Source: Pseudofrankia coriaricola
GTDB lineage: Bacteria; Actinomycetota; Actinomycetes; Frankiales; Frankiaceae
Assembly (NCBI RefSeq): GCF_001854805.1
Contig: NZ_MBLO01000243.1
Location: 62,001-126,000, forward strand
Direction of reading: 5' to 3'
DNA: 64,000 bases
This document shows, in pieces, positions 32,949 through 41,680 of this stretch; position 1 is the stretch's first letter, and every line of letters begins with the position of its first letter. The notes beneath the pieces were generated by a model. It made no database searches, had not been told where the DNA came from, and was given only the letters and a program-made list of their open reading frames with translations. The position numbers and the translations under genes were made by a program.

Positions 32949-32971
32949 CGGCCGGTCCGGCCGGTGGCTTC
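32941..32971. other. 14-bp-stem hairpin over the Nudix start
   Basis: GAAGCCACCGGCCG-GTC-CGGCCGGTGGCTTC is a perfect hairpin covering the GTG start. It could mask translation initiation or act as an attenuator; alternatively it marks the true 5' limit and the gene starts downstream. From 32972 to 33276 I see no gene. Confidence 0.7.
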
Positions 32972-33276
32972 CGTGTCATTCCATGAGATCGGCTGGCCGG
33001 CGCCGGCGTGCGCCGCGGTGACCGCACGGGTCACGTCCGGCATGGTGAGGCCGTGGCCGGGTGCGCGCCTTCGCGGCGCCGATGCCCCAGAGCGACGCGT
33101 TCATGGCACCTCGTTCTGGTGCCGCGCCGGCAAAGGTCCGCCCCGTCCGCGACTGTTCATGATCGCCACGGGCATGTCGCCGCGGTCGCGATTTGGCCCG
33201 ATTCACGACTACGGCGACACGGTGGTGGTGATCTACCAGTCGCGTGCTGGCGGGCGAACGTTGGTGGGGGGCGGCA

Positions 33277-34080
33277 CTAGGCACCGCCAGCCTCACTGTC
33301 CGGACGGGCGGCGGCCTGGGCCGCGGCGACCACTTGGGCGATAAGACCGGCGATGTGTCCCTCGGAGGTGCCCTTTGTGATGCCCAGGTCACCGAGCAGT
33401 GGCCTGCCTTCCTCCAGGTTCTCCAACTCGAGCAGGGCGAGCAGGATGTGTTCGGTGCCGATGTAGTTGTGGCCGAGGCGCAGCGCCTCGCGGAAGGTCA
33501 GCATCAGCGCCTTCTTGGCCCGGCCGTCGAACGGGACGAGCTTCGCCGCGGATCCCGCTCCCCCGGCCGAGCTCGTCTCGACGCGCGGCGGCAGCGCCTC
33601 CGTGGCGGCGGCGCGGACCACGTCCAGCGAGACGCCGGACGCGACGATCACCTTCGCCGCGATGGCCTCAGGTTCGGCCAGCAGGCCGAGCACGAGGTGT
33701 GCGGGGGTGATCTGGTCGTTGCCTGCCGCGATCGCCTCGTTCTGGGATGACATCACGACGTTGCGGGCCCGCGGGGTGTAGCGGGCGAAGCCCTGGTTCG
33801 GATCGAGGTCCGACGGCTCGCCGGGGTCCTTCGGCACGAAGCGCTTCTGCGCGGCCTGCTTGGTGACGCCCATGTTCCGGCCGATCTCCGTCCACGAGGC
33901 GCCCGAACGGCGCGCCTGGTCGACGAAGTGCCCGATCAGGTGGTCAGCAACGTCGCCGAGGTGATCGGCCGCGATGACCGCATCGGCGAGTTGGTCGAGG
34001 GGGTTCGAGTGCACCGTCTTGATTGCGTCGATCAGGTCGTCGAGCCGCACGGGTGCCGTCATCAGCACTGGTTCCACCAT
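33277..34080 (-). CDS. HTH plus Clp_N protein, no ATPase
   Basis: 267 residues. An N-terminal helical HTH-like domain (about 1-85) holds SGASWTEIGRNMGVTKQAAQ, followed by a conserved FVPKDPGEPSDLDPNQGFAR linker and two Clp_N repeats (ITPAHLVLGLLAEPEAIAAK; NYIGTEHILLALLELENLEE). Without AAA+ modules it may sense Clp substrates or proteolytic load and regulate genes through its HTH. Two perfect dyads lie directly upstream, suggesting autoregulation. The downstream Nudix gene is also leftward but some 330 bases away. Confidence 0.88.
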   Translation of the reverse strand: MVEPVLMTAPVRLDDLIDAIKTVHSNPLDQLADAVIAADHLGDVADHLIGHFVDQARRSGASWTEIGRNMGVTKQAAQKRFVPKDPGEPSDLDPNQGFARYTPRARNVVMSSQNEAIAAGNDQITPAHLVLGLLAEPEAIAAKVIVASGVSLDVVRAAATEALPPRVETSSAGGAGSAAKLVPFDGRAKKALMLTFREALRLGHNYIGTEHILLALLELENLEEGRPLLGDLGITKGTSEGHIAGLIAQVVAAAQAAARPDSEAGGA

Positions 34081-34082
34081 GC

Positions 34083-34127
34083 GTCAACCATAGGTTGACG
34101 AGAGATCGTCGTCAACCTATGGTTGAC
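34083..34127. promoter_or_regulatory. Twin perfect operators upstream of the HTH-Clp_N gene
   Basis: GTCAACCATAGGTTGAC (34083-34099) and GTCAACCTATGGTTGAC (34111-34127) are each 7-bp-arm dyads and reverse complements of one another, centres 28 bp apart. The first begins two bases beyond the ATG. This is a textbook repressor site, probably for the gene's own HTH domain. Confidence 0.82.
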
Positions 34128-34935
34128 GACACCGGGCCATCCGTCGCCGATCTTCGTTGACCAGGCGTGGACGCCGGTCCACATACCCGGCCAGCGATCT
34201 TTGGCATGCCCGGGAGGCGGTGGGCCGCACTGATCACGAGCCGGGTATGCGCCAGACGAGACAAATCGGGCCATGCGACGCCAGTCCGCATACCCGCCCG
34301 GGGATCACAACCGAGCCCCGCCGGCCGAACACCGATGATCGCTGACAGTGGATGAGAACCGGCGTCCGGCGCCCCACCGACACCCATCCCCGCGAGACCT
34401 GCGAGCAAGGCGCCGACGCCGGACTGGGAGCGAGACTGGGACAGAGAGCAGGAGCGGGACCGAGAGCGGGACCGGAAGAGGGAGAGGGACCCGCGGCGGC
34501 CGGCGCGCAAGCACGGCATCGCCAGTCTCTGGCCGGCGGTGGAGACGCGTGCGAGCGGACAGCCGGCGGGGCGGCGCGAGCGGCACCGCGCGGCTCGGCG
34601 GGAGCCGAGATGCATAGAGGATGCCGGTCGGTCGGCGCGGTACGGGGGGATCCGCGCCGGCCCGGCCGGCATTCACTCGATAGTGCCGCAAGACAAGGGA
34701 AGTGTCGATACCCGCGGCATGGTCGTTCGCCCGTCATCGTCGGTACCAGCGATGCAAGCGCCCCGATCCGGCACGGCGCGAGCGCATGTGGGCAGGTGAG
34801 CCCGGCCGGGCGGGCGCGGGCGTGATACGGCGGTCGCTCTCAGACGGCGACCACGCATCTACGACAGGTCACCGCGTGGAGGACACTGGCAGCCCCGCCT
34901 CGGAGACCGGCCGCGGGCGCGGGGATCATCGGAGA
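34128..34935. other. Gene-free region with CATACCCGGC dyads and a purine-rich tract
   Basis: No gene is supported. CATACCCGGC (34182-34191), its inverse GCCGGGTATG (34240-34249) and CATACCCGCC (34289-34298) are embedded in a diverged direct repeat (about 34170 and 34279). From about 34423 to 34492 the plus strand is strongly purine-rich, with repeated GAGCGGGACC-like units. Confidence 0.5.
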
Positions 34936-35700
34936 ATGGCTACTCCCCCGACGAAGCTCGACGGGCCCGCCGACAGCTACGAACGAACCCGGCCCCGGTA
35001 CCCGGTCGAGCTGTTCGCCCACGCCGTCACCCTGCTGCCGGCGGACGCCCGGCCGACGGTCGTGGACGTGGGCGCGGGCACCGGGATCGCTCTGGAGGCG
35101 CTGCTCCCGCAGCTTCCCGCCGACGCGGAGGTGCATGCGGTCGACGTGTCCGGGGAAATGATCACCCTCGGTAAGGAGAAGTTCCCGCAGGTGGCGTGGG
35201 AACAGGGCAAGGCCGAGGAGTTCCTCGGGCGGTTCACAGGCATCGACTTCGTCGTGTCCGCCCAGTCGTACCAATGGATGGACCGGCCAGCTTTCCTGGC
35301 TGCCGCCGCCCGAGCACTGCGGCCAGGCGGGGTGTGCATGGTCGTCCAGAACAGCCGCGACTTCCAGGTAGGGGGCCTCGCCGCAGAGTACGAGAACCTT
35401 CTCGAGGAGATCTCGCCCTTCCACAGCCGTAGCCGCGCCTTCCAGCCCATCGATGTCGAGACGGAGTTGTCGGCCCACTTCGACGAGGTGGAACGCCGCG
35501 CGACGGAGTGGCGGCAGCCACTCACGATCAACGAGTTCGTCGCCATGGGCTCGTCGTCGACTCAGGGCCAGCGCGCCATCGCCGCCGCCGGCCCGTTGTT
35601 CCTCCGTCAGGTCCGCGCGCTGTGCGCCAAGCACGAGAAGGACGGCCGAGTCCTCCTCCCCTACGTGACCGAAGCCTTCTACGGCAGGGCCCGTGCCTGA
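34936..35700 (+). CDS. SAM-dependent class I methyltransferase
   Basis: 254-residue methyltransferase of the UbiE/Tam-like group. Motif I is VVDVGAGTGIALEALLPQLP, the acidic end of strand 2 is AEVHAVDVSGEMI, and the post-motif block is FVVSAQSYQWMDRPAFLAAA with ARALRPGGVCMVVQN. The opening SYERTRPRYPVELF is typical of small-molecule methyltransferases related to trans-aconitate methyltransferase. ATG 34936 sits very close to GGAG; the frame is open further upstream but non-conserved. It stands alone. Acceptor unknown. Confidence 0.88.
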   Translation: MATPPTKLDGPADSYERTRPRYPVELFAHAVTLLPADARPTVVDVGAGTGIALEALLPQLPADAEVHAVDVSGEMITLGKEKFPQVAWEQGKAEEFLGRFTGIDFVVSAQSYQWMDRPAFLAAAARALRPGGVCMVVQNSRDFQVGGLAAEYENLLEEISPFHSRSRAFQPIDVETELSAHFDEVERRATEWRQPLTINEFVAMGSSSTQGQRAIAAAGPLFLRQVRALCAKHEKDGRVLLPYVTEAFYGRARA

Positions 35701-35859
35701 CGGGCGCGCGTCGGTCCTGCCGTGCCGCGGCTGGTGGCCAGATCGCCAGCCCGACCGGGTCCACCGAGCCCAGGAAGACCGGCGACCCGCGGCGGATCCT
35801 CGCGGGCGGCCAGCCGAACGACTTCCACTACCGAACGTTGACGCAACCGAGGCGAGCAG

Positions 35860-35868
35860 TTATCCACA
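35860..35868 (+). promoter_or_regulatory. Isolated consensus DnaA box TTATCCACA
   Basis: A perfect 9-mer in the 470-base gene-free stretch 35701-36169. No second box was seen nearby, so this is not an origin; it could titrate DnaA or be chance. Confidence 0.45.
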
Positions 35869-36169
35869 GGTTGCCGGACGTGACTACGCAGGCAACGCTT
35901 TGTGTGGTAGCACCTCTTTGTCAACGAATACGCCGGACTGTCCGGACGGTCCGGCGCCGCAATTTCTGCCAGACAGCCAATACTCAAGGGGCGATCGGCA
36001 CCTGTGTCGGTCGCGCGGCCGCGTCGTTCCGCCGTTCGCGACGAGCCATCCGGGCCGAGACGAGCCATCCGGGCTGAGTTGTCAGCGCATCGCGCTCGCC
36101 ACTGGTTCTGGTGGGATGCCGCGCCCCAGCGCGAAGGCGTCCCCATGCCATGCCTTACTGGGAGGGCCC

Positions 36170-36214
36170 ATGCGTCCCGGCTTTCACCGCCGCCCCCGTC
36201 GCCCGGCCGCGTGA
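36170..36214 (+). CDS. 14-codon leader ORF coupled to the LysM gene
   Basis: ATG 36170 follows a strong TGGGAGGG site and encodes MRPGFHRRPRRPAA, a basic peptide. Its stop TGA overlaps the GTG of the next gene (GTGA at 36211-36214). The next gene has no ribosome site of its own, so this ORF probably delivers ribosomes by translational coupling. Confidence 0.55.
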   Translation: MRPGFHRRPRRPAA

Positions 36215-38796
36215 GCCGCCCGATGACGGCGACCACGCCACGCACCGCGCCACGCGGCCGGCCCGATCCCGCCGAGCTGGTGACCGGCCGGGGCGGCGCA
36301 CGCGGGTCGTCGCGCGCCGGGCGGGGCGTGAGCGACCGCGGTCGCTGGGACGCCCGGGCGGGCCGCGGCAGCGGCACCGGCACCGGCACCGGTGAGGACG
36401 CAGCCGCCGGCCTCGGCCCGGCAGGCACCGGCCGGGCAGTCAGCGACCTGTCGGGCGGTGGCCCGACGGGCGGTGGCTCGGCGGACGACGGCCTGACGGA
36501 CGGCGGCCCGGCAGGCGACGGCGGCTGGCCGCATGGTGTCGGCTCGTCGCCCCGCTGGACGTCGCCGCCCCGCCGGGGCTCGCTGGCCTCCCGGGGTCGG
36601 CCGGCCCCGACGTGGAGCGGCGGTGGGCGAAGCGGCCGCGCATGGGCCGGTGACGGCGCGCTGGCCGGCTGGCCAGGTGTGGCCGAGATCCTCCGTGGGC
36701 TGGCCGCGCTCGCGTCGCTCGTCGCGCTCCTGGTCGTCGTCCCCGTCGTGCTGTGGGCCTGGCGAGCCAACCCGCTGCCCATGGCGGGCCAGCCGTATGC
36801 CGGGTGGGATGTCGTCGCCGCGGTGAGCTGGCTGCTGTGGGCATGGCTCGTCGTCTGCGTCGGCTTCGAGATCGCCGCCCAGCGGGCACGGGCGACCGGC
36901 CGGGACCGGGCCGCCCGGCCGGGAGGGACCAGCGGGGCAGCCAGAAGCAGCGGACGGTTCGAGCCCGGCGCGCCGGGCAGCAGGCCGAGCGGCACGCGTC
37001 GCGGTCGAGGCGGCAGGCCGAGCGGTGAGGCGGCCCCGTCCGGCCCGGCCGCGCGAGCCGCCGACGAGGCGCGGGGCAGGCGCCGGCACGCGGCGCCGGC
37101 ACCACCGTTCGTCCGGCGGGGCGCCGCCCGCCTGGTCACCACCGCGGGCGTCGTCGTGGCGGCCCTGATGTCCAGCCGCGCCGCGCTCGCAACCACGGAG
37201 CAGGACCAGCGCCCGGCCACCGTCGCGACCGCGACCGCGAGTCCGGGCCCGGCCGACACAGCCAGCCCGATGAACCACAGCGTCGACACTCCGGCTGGGC
37301 CTGCCTCGTCGACCGGTCCGGTCGACCCAGTCAGTCCAGTCGCCTCCGCCGATCCCGGCTTCGACTCCGACTCCGACTCCGGCTTCGGCTTCGGCTTCGG
37401 CTTCGACGGCTCCGGTCCTAGTTCCGGGGACCCGACCAGTCGAGTCGATGCGGAGGACCCAAACGGTCCGGCCGGACCGGATGTCTCCGGCGCGGCCGGG
37501 GGTGACGGGCAGCCGGTCGCGCTGCTCCCCACGGCCGGTAACCACACCGTCCAGCAGGGCGAGTCTCTCTGGTCGATTGTCGAGGACGGCTACCCCGAGG
37601 CGGCTCCCGCCCAGATGCCCGCCGCGGTCGACACCGTCTTCGCCGCCAACCGCGGCGCCGCCGATCCCTCCGGCCACCGCCTCGCCGACCCGGACCTGAT
37701 CAATCCGGGTATGCGGCTCGCGCTGCCCGTCCTGGACGCGGCCGGGCGCGCCGCCCCGGCTCCTGGAGGCGGCGCTCCGGCTCCCGGCAGTGCCCCGGCT
37801 CCCGGCAGTGCCCCGGCTCCCGGCGGTGCTCCGGCTCCGGGCGGGGCTCCTGCTCCGGGCGGGGCTCCTGCTCCACGCGGCGGCGATACTCCGGCATCAC
37901 CTGGGGGCGCGCCCGCAGGGGAAACGCCGCGGACGTCGACGCAGCCGCCCACGGCGTCGCCGGGCGGCGCGCAGCCACCACCCGCGCCGACACCACGGCC
38001 GACGCCGCCGGCCAGCACGCTGGCCACGCCGGGCGCGTCACCGACGACGACACCCGAGGCAGGGCCGTCATCCGCCGCCGGCCCGGCGTCTCCCGGCCGG
38101 ACGACGGCGAGCGGTTCGCCGACCGGTCCCGGAGCGCCCTCGCCCGGCACCGGCACCGGACCCCAGACGCCCGGGACCGGCGGAACGGCCGATGGCCGCT
38201 CGGGAAGCGATGGGACGGCGGAACACATCGGGCCGAGCCGGGGTGCGCATGACGTCCCGAAATGGCAGGCCGAGACGTGGGTGACCGCCGCCGGCCTGCT
38301 CGGGGCCGCGACCGTCGCCTCCGTCTCCTCCTCCCGGCGCCGCCGCCGTGAGGAGTCCGAGTCGGACACGATCTCGGTCGCCGGCCCGGACGGCGACTCC
38401 TCGGACAGCGGGCCAATCTCGGTGGAAGTACTGCGGCCTGCTGACCCTCCCCCACCGCCACCCGCCCTCGGGACGGATGCCGATGCGGCCCGCCGTTTCA
38501 AGGCCCTGCGGGCCGCTCTCCTGCTCGGTGAGAAACACCTGCGGTCCGGCAGTCCCGACGCCGCCCTGGCCGCCACGCAGGGCGGCCTCGTCGTCCACCC
38601 CGCGCATCCCGGTCTGTTCGCGCTGCGGATGCGTGCCCACGCGGCATCCGGCGACCACGTCTCGATGACCAGCGAGTACGGCGCCTATCTCTTTGCCGAA
38701 CAGGCAAACCCCTCGTGGACCGGCGAGACTGACCGCGATCTGGAGAATCTCTACTGGTCCCTGCGGCACCAGCTGGAATCAGCCGGCGGCCCCTGA
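36211..38796 (+). CDS. Membrane LysM protein with C-terminal BTAD-like TPR domain
   Basis: About 861 residues. A long disordered N-terminus (1-150) precedes membrane helices (LAALASLVALLVVVPVVLWA; VVAAVSWLLWAWLVVCVGFE) and a third near ARLVTTAGVVVAALMSS. A LysM peptidoglycan-binding domain follows (HTVQQGESLWSIVEDGYPEA to NPGMRLALPV), then ~200 residues of Pro/Ala/Gly repeats (APAPGS/APAPGG), another helix (WVTAAGLLGAATVASVSSS), and a C-terminal helical domain (GEKHLRSGSPDAALAATQGG) like the bacterial transcriptional activator domain. Actinobacterial LysM-BTAD proteins are poorly characterised; linking the wall to regulation is an inference. Confidence 0.82.
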   Translation: MSRPMTATTPRTAPRGRPDPAELVTGRGGARGSSRAGRGVSDRGRWDARAGRGSGTGTGTGEDAAAGLGPAGTGRAVSDLSGGGPTGGGSADDGLTDGGPAGDGGWPHGVGSSPRWTSPPRRGSLASRGRPAPTWSGGGRSGRAWAGDGALAGWPGVAEILRGLAALASLVALLVVVPVVLWAWRANPLPMAGQPYAGWDVVAAVSWLLWAWLVVCVGFEIAAQRARATGRDRAARPGGTSGAARSSGRFEPGAPGSRPSGTRRGRGGRPSGEAAPSGPAARAADEARGRRRHAAPAPPFVRRGAARLVTTAGVVVAALMSSRAALATTEQDQRPATVATATASPGPADTASPMNHSVDTPAGPASSTGPVDPVSPVASADPGFDSDSDSGFGFGFGFDGSGPSSGDPTSRVDAEDPNGPAGPDVSGAAGGDGQPVALLPTAGNHTVQQGESLWSIVEDGYPEAAPAQMPAAVDTVFAANRGAADPSGHRLADPDLINPGMRLALPVLDAAGRAAPAPGGGAPAPGSAPAPGSAPAPGGAPAPGGAPAPGGAPAPRGGDTPASPGGAPAGETPRTSTQPPTASPGGAQPPPAPTPRPTPPASTLATPGASPTTTPEAGPSSAAGPASPGRTTASGSPTGPGAPSPGTGTGPQTPGTGGTADGRSGSDGTAEHIGPSRGAHDVPKWQAETWVTAAGLLGAATVASVSSSRRRRREESESDTISVAGPDGDSSDSGPISVEVLRPADPPPPPPALGTDADAARRFKALRAALLLGEKHLRSGSPDAALAATQGGLVVHPAHPGLFALRMRAHAASGDHVSMTSEYGAYLFAEQANPSWTGETDRDLENLYWSLRHQLESAGGP

Positions 38797-38839
38797 ACGA
38801 GCCGCACCCGCCGGAAGGTCGACCCCGGACGATGGGTCG

Positions 38840-40093
38840 TCAGGCAGCGGCGACAGAGCGGAGCGGAGCGAGCGCCGCGCTCCAGCTGACGACCTGGTCG
38901 AGCATCGTGTGCAGCGCGGCCAGGTCCTCGTCGCCGGCCTCGAAGACGGCGGAGGGCCCGGAATCGGCCATGGGCGACAGAACCAACCGTTCACGGACAT
39001 CCGCCATCATCAGCTCACCAGCGATCAGCCGCAGGCGCTCGACCGCCTGGCCGCCGACAACGCCATACGACACGAACCCGACAGCCTTGTTGTTCCATTC
39101 CGCGTACAGGCGCTGGAGCGCGCCCTCGAACATCCGGGAAATACCGTGGTCGCGGTCCGAGGCGACTATGACAAACCCGTCCAAGGAAGCGATCCTGGCT
39201 GCCCACTCAGTCGCGTGGTCGTGCCGGTCATGGCTGGCCAGGGACGACAGCGGCACGTCCGGCGGAGGCGGCGAATAGTCGTGTGGGGCGACCAGTTCGA
39301 ACTCGGCGTCACCGCGGCGCGAGGCCACGTCGCGGACCCACGTGGCCACCTGCTCGCCCCCTCGATGGGGCCGCTCTGAACCGAGGATGACGCCGATCCT
39401 GATCGGCGCGGGTTCTCCCGTTCCGCTCGGGTCCGTCGCCGCGTTCGCGGTGGTGGTGAGGATTCGCGGACGAGCCGGTTGCCGGGGTATCTCGGGATCG
39501 GCCCGGATCGGACGTTGTCCCGAGCGCACCGGTGACGGGAGCAGCCGGTAACAGCGTTGGATGAGGAAGGCGGCGAGCGGAAGCTCGGCGAAGCCGGCGA
39601 GCGCGGCCGACACCCAGACATCGGATGTACCGACATCAAACGAAATGTCGAACCATGCGTCGCAGATGAGCAGGACGGCGGTAGCCGGTCCGGTCAGGAA
39701 CACGGCGCGGTGACGTCGCCAGCCGAGTACGACGGTGGCCGCCATGGCCGTGATCAGTATCGAGTCGAAGCCCACCCACGCGGCGCGCCACTGGTGGACC
39801 TCGCGGTTCTCCGGCAGCGTCACGGCGAGAAGGATCGTCCACGGAACGAGGCTGGCGGCGCATATCGCGAGAAGCTCCAGCGTGTGCCGGGACTGCGGCC
39901 GCATCGGGGCAGCCGGCGCGGCGCGGCGGGATGCTCGGGGCGTCGCCGCTCCAGCCGACGACCCGCCCGACAGATCGGGAACGATGCCGGCCTCGAGGAG
40001 AGCCCGCAGCCGCCCGGCCCGCCCGACGGCGACGGCCCGCCCGACGAGCCCGGACACAACCCGCCCGATCTTGCCGTCGCCGCGGGCAGCCAT
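38840..40093 (-). CDS. Fusion of a four-helix membrane domain with an NADPH-dependent FMN reductase
   Basis: 417 residues. Residues ~71-215 carry four hydrophobic segments (LAICAASLVPWTILLAVTL; DSILITAMAATVVLGW; ATAVLLICDAWFDISF; ALAGFAELPLAAFLIQRCY). From ~235 the protein is a flavodoxin-fold FMN reductase: IRIGVILGSERPHRGGEQVA, the flavin-contact loop GFVIVASDRDHGISRMFEGA and NNKAVGFVSYGVVGGQAVER. FMN reductases are normally soluble ~190-residue proteins, so membrane tethering is unusual. ATG 40093 has an excellent AAGGAGG site. It might reduce quinones or metal chelates at the membrane. Confidence 0.85.
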   Translation of the reverse strand: MAARGDGKIGRVVSGLVGRAVAVGRAGRLRALLEAGIVPDLSGGSSAGAATPRASRRAAPAAPMRPQSRHTLELLAICAASLVPWTILLAVTLPENREVHQWRAAWVGFDSILITAMAATVVLGWRRHRAVFLTGPATAVLLICDAWFDISFDVGTSDVWVSAALAGFAELPLAAFLIQRCYRLLPSPVRSGQRPIRADPEIPRQPARPRILTTTANAATDPSGTGEPAPIRIGVILGSERPHRGGEQVATWVRDVASRRGDAEFELVAPHDYSPPPPDVPLSSLASHDRHDHATEWAARIASLDGFVIVASDRDHGISRMFEGALQRLYAEWNNKAVGFVSYGVVGGQAVERLRLIAGELMMADVRERLVLSPMADSGPSAVFEAGDEDLAALHTMLDQVVSWSAALAPLRSVAAA

Positions 40094-40290
40094 AGTCGCC
40101 TCCTTGGCCGGATCGTTGTCACACTGACGAGTACACGTCCGCCAACGGTCGACAACAATCGGATTCCATTGCCTCGTTCTGCCCGGGGGCGTCTGTCGCG
40201 GAGCTCACCTCGGCGCCGGCGCCACCCCGGTGGCGGCGGAGCCGACGACGCGAGTGGATCTTTACGACGGCAACCTGGTGGATGGCACGG

Positions 40291-40385
40291 GACGACTCGG
40301 GCGGCATGTGGTGGCCCGGAACGCCTGTGGTGGCCCGGAACGCCTGTGGCGGCTCGGGTCGCATGTGATGGCTCGGAAGCCATGC
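40291..40385. repeat. 19-bp tandem repeat (five units)
   Basis: Units at 40310-40328 and 40329-40347 are identical (GGTGGCCCGGAACGCCTGT); those at 40291, 40348 and 40367 are diverged. They fill the gap between the FMN-reductase fusion and the phosphotransferase gene. The rest of 40094-40451 shows nothing. Confidence 0.85.
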
Positions 40386-40451
40386 GGTGGATCGGCGTGG
40401 GACTGACCGGTTCCGGGCGGCACCGGGCACCTGGCTTGGAGAGGCGGCAAC

Positions 40452-41483
40452 GTGGGTGAACTCGACGGTTTGACCCGTCCGGAGCTGGTGGGCCCGTTAT
40501 TGGCCGAGACGTTGGGCGACGACGGGTGGCGCACGATCGAGCCGCGGCTGATCGCGGGCGGGAAGTCGAACCTGACGTTCGAGCTGCTAAGCCCGGCGGG
40601 GTCGGTCGTGCTGCGGCGGCCGCCGTCGGGGCACATCCTGCGCGGCGCGCACGACATGGGCCGGGAGGCGCGGGTCCAGGCGGCGCTCGCCGGCACGGGC
40701 GTCCCGGTCGCGCGCATCCTGCTCGTCCGCGACGAGTCCGGCCCGCTGGGCGTGCCGTTCTACGTGATGGAGAAGGTGGCGGGGCACGCGATCCGCGACA
40801 TGCTCCCGCCCGGTTACGCCGAGGACGGCGCCAGCCGGGCGGCGATCGCGGACGCGCTGGTCGACACGCTCGCGACGCTGCACGCGGTGGACCCGGTCGC
40901 GGTCGGGCTGGGCGACTACGGGCGGCACTCCGGGTTCATGGCCAGGCAGGTGCGGACCTGGACGCGCCAGTGGGAGGCCGCGAAGACACGCGACGTGCCG
41001 GCGATGGACGAGCTGGGGCGCCGGCTGGCGGCACACCCGTTCGCCGAGCCCGCACGCCCGTCCGTCGTGCATGGCGACTACCGCCTCGACAACGTGCTCA
41101 TGCACCCTGAGGGCCCGAGCCGGATCGGCGCGGTGCTGGACTGGGAGCTGTCGACGCTCGGCGACCCGCTGGCCGACCTGGGCATGCTCCTCTTCTACTG
41201 GACCGAGCCAGGCGAACGGTCGCCGCTGCTGATCCCGGCGGTCATGGCCAAGCCCGGCTTCCCGGGCCGGGTCTACCTCGTCGAGCGCTATGCGTCGCGA
41301 AGTGGCGCGGACCTCGCGGACCTCGGCGCCTACCTCGCCTTCGCCCACTTCAAGTTCGCCGCGATCGCGCAGGGTGTCGCCGCCCGGGCGGCCGCCGGCG
41401 TGATGGCCGGCCAGGACTTCGGCGACCTGTCCGGCGCGCCCGAACGGATCGCTCTCGACGGCCTGGATCGCTGGAAGGGATGA
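40452..41483 (+). CDS. APH-family phosphotransferase, ACAD10/11-associated type
   Basis: 343-residue kinase. N-lobe IAGGKSNLTFELLSPAGSVV, Brenner motif SVVHGDYRLDNVLMHPEG with catalytic Asp, and IGAVLDWELSTLGDPLADLG with metal Asp. This is the kinase type fused to acyl-CoA dehydrogenase in human ACAD10/ACAD11 and, in Pseudomonas putida LvaA, phosphorylates 4-hydroxyacyl-CoA. GTG 40452 has GGAGAGGCGG upstream. The acyl-CoA dehydrogenase next door (198-base gap) makes the pair a split version of that fusion. Confidence 0.9.
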   Translation: MGELDGLTRPELVGPLLAETLGDDGWRTIEPRLIAGGKSNLTFELLSPAGSVVLRRPPSGHILRGAHDMGREARVQAALAGTGVPVARILLVRDESGPLGVPFYVMEKVAGHAIRDMLPPGYAEDGASRAAIADALVDTLATLHAVDPVAVGLGDYGRHSGFMARQVRTWTRQWEAAKTRDVPAMDELGRRLAAHPFAEPARPSVVHGDYRLDNVLMHPEGPSRIGAVLDWELSTLGDPLADLGMLLFYWTEPGERSPLLIPAVMAKPGFPGRVYLVERYASRSGADLADLGAYLAFAHFKFAAIAQGVAARAAAGVMAGQDFGDLSGAPERIALDGLDRWKG

Positions 41484-41539
41484 GCCGGGGCACCGATCAT
41501 CCTGGGAGGGCCCGGACCGGTCGGCGGCGAAGGCGAAGC

Positions 41540-41606
41540 GCGACAGCCGGGTCACCTGGAGGCCCGCGACAGCCGGGTCATCTGGAGGCCCGGGACAGCC
41601 GGGTCA
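41540..41606. repeat. 26-bp tandem repeat (2.5 copies)
   Basis: Copies at 41540-41565 and 41566-41591 differ by one base (GCGACAGCCGGGTCACCTGG core); a partial third follows. It separates the kinase and dehydrogenase genes. Confidence 0.85.
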
Positions 41607-41680
41607 GCCGGGACACTCCGACAGTGGGAAAGCCTCGGGCGGCGGGGAGCCCGAACTGCTGAGAAGGACGGGAGACGGCC

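Noticed and set aside
35860-35868. Replication origin
   Set aside because: Only one DnaA box and no dnaA, dnaN or AT-rich unwinding element nearby.
36004-36210. N-terminal extension of the LysM protein to 36004
   Set aside because: No ribosome site, non-conserved sequence, and the GTGA overlap with the leader ORF marks a better start at 36211.
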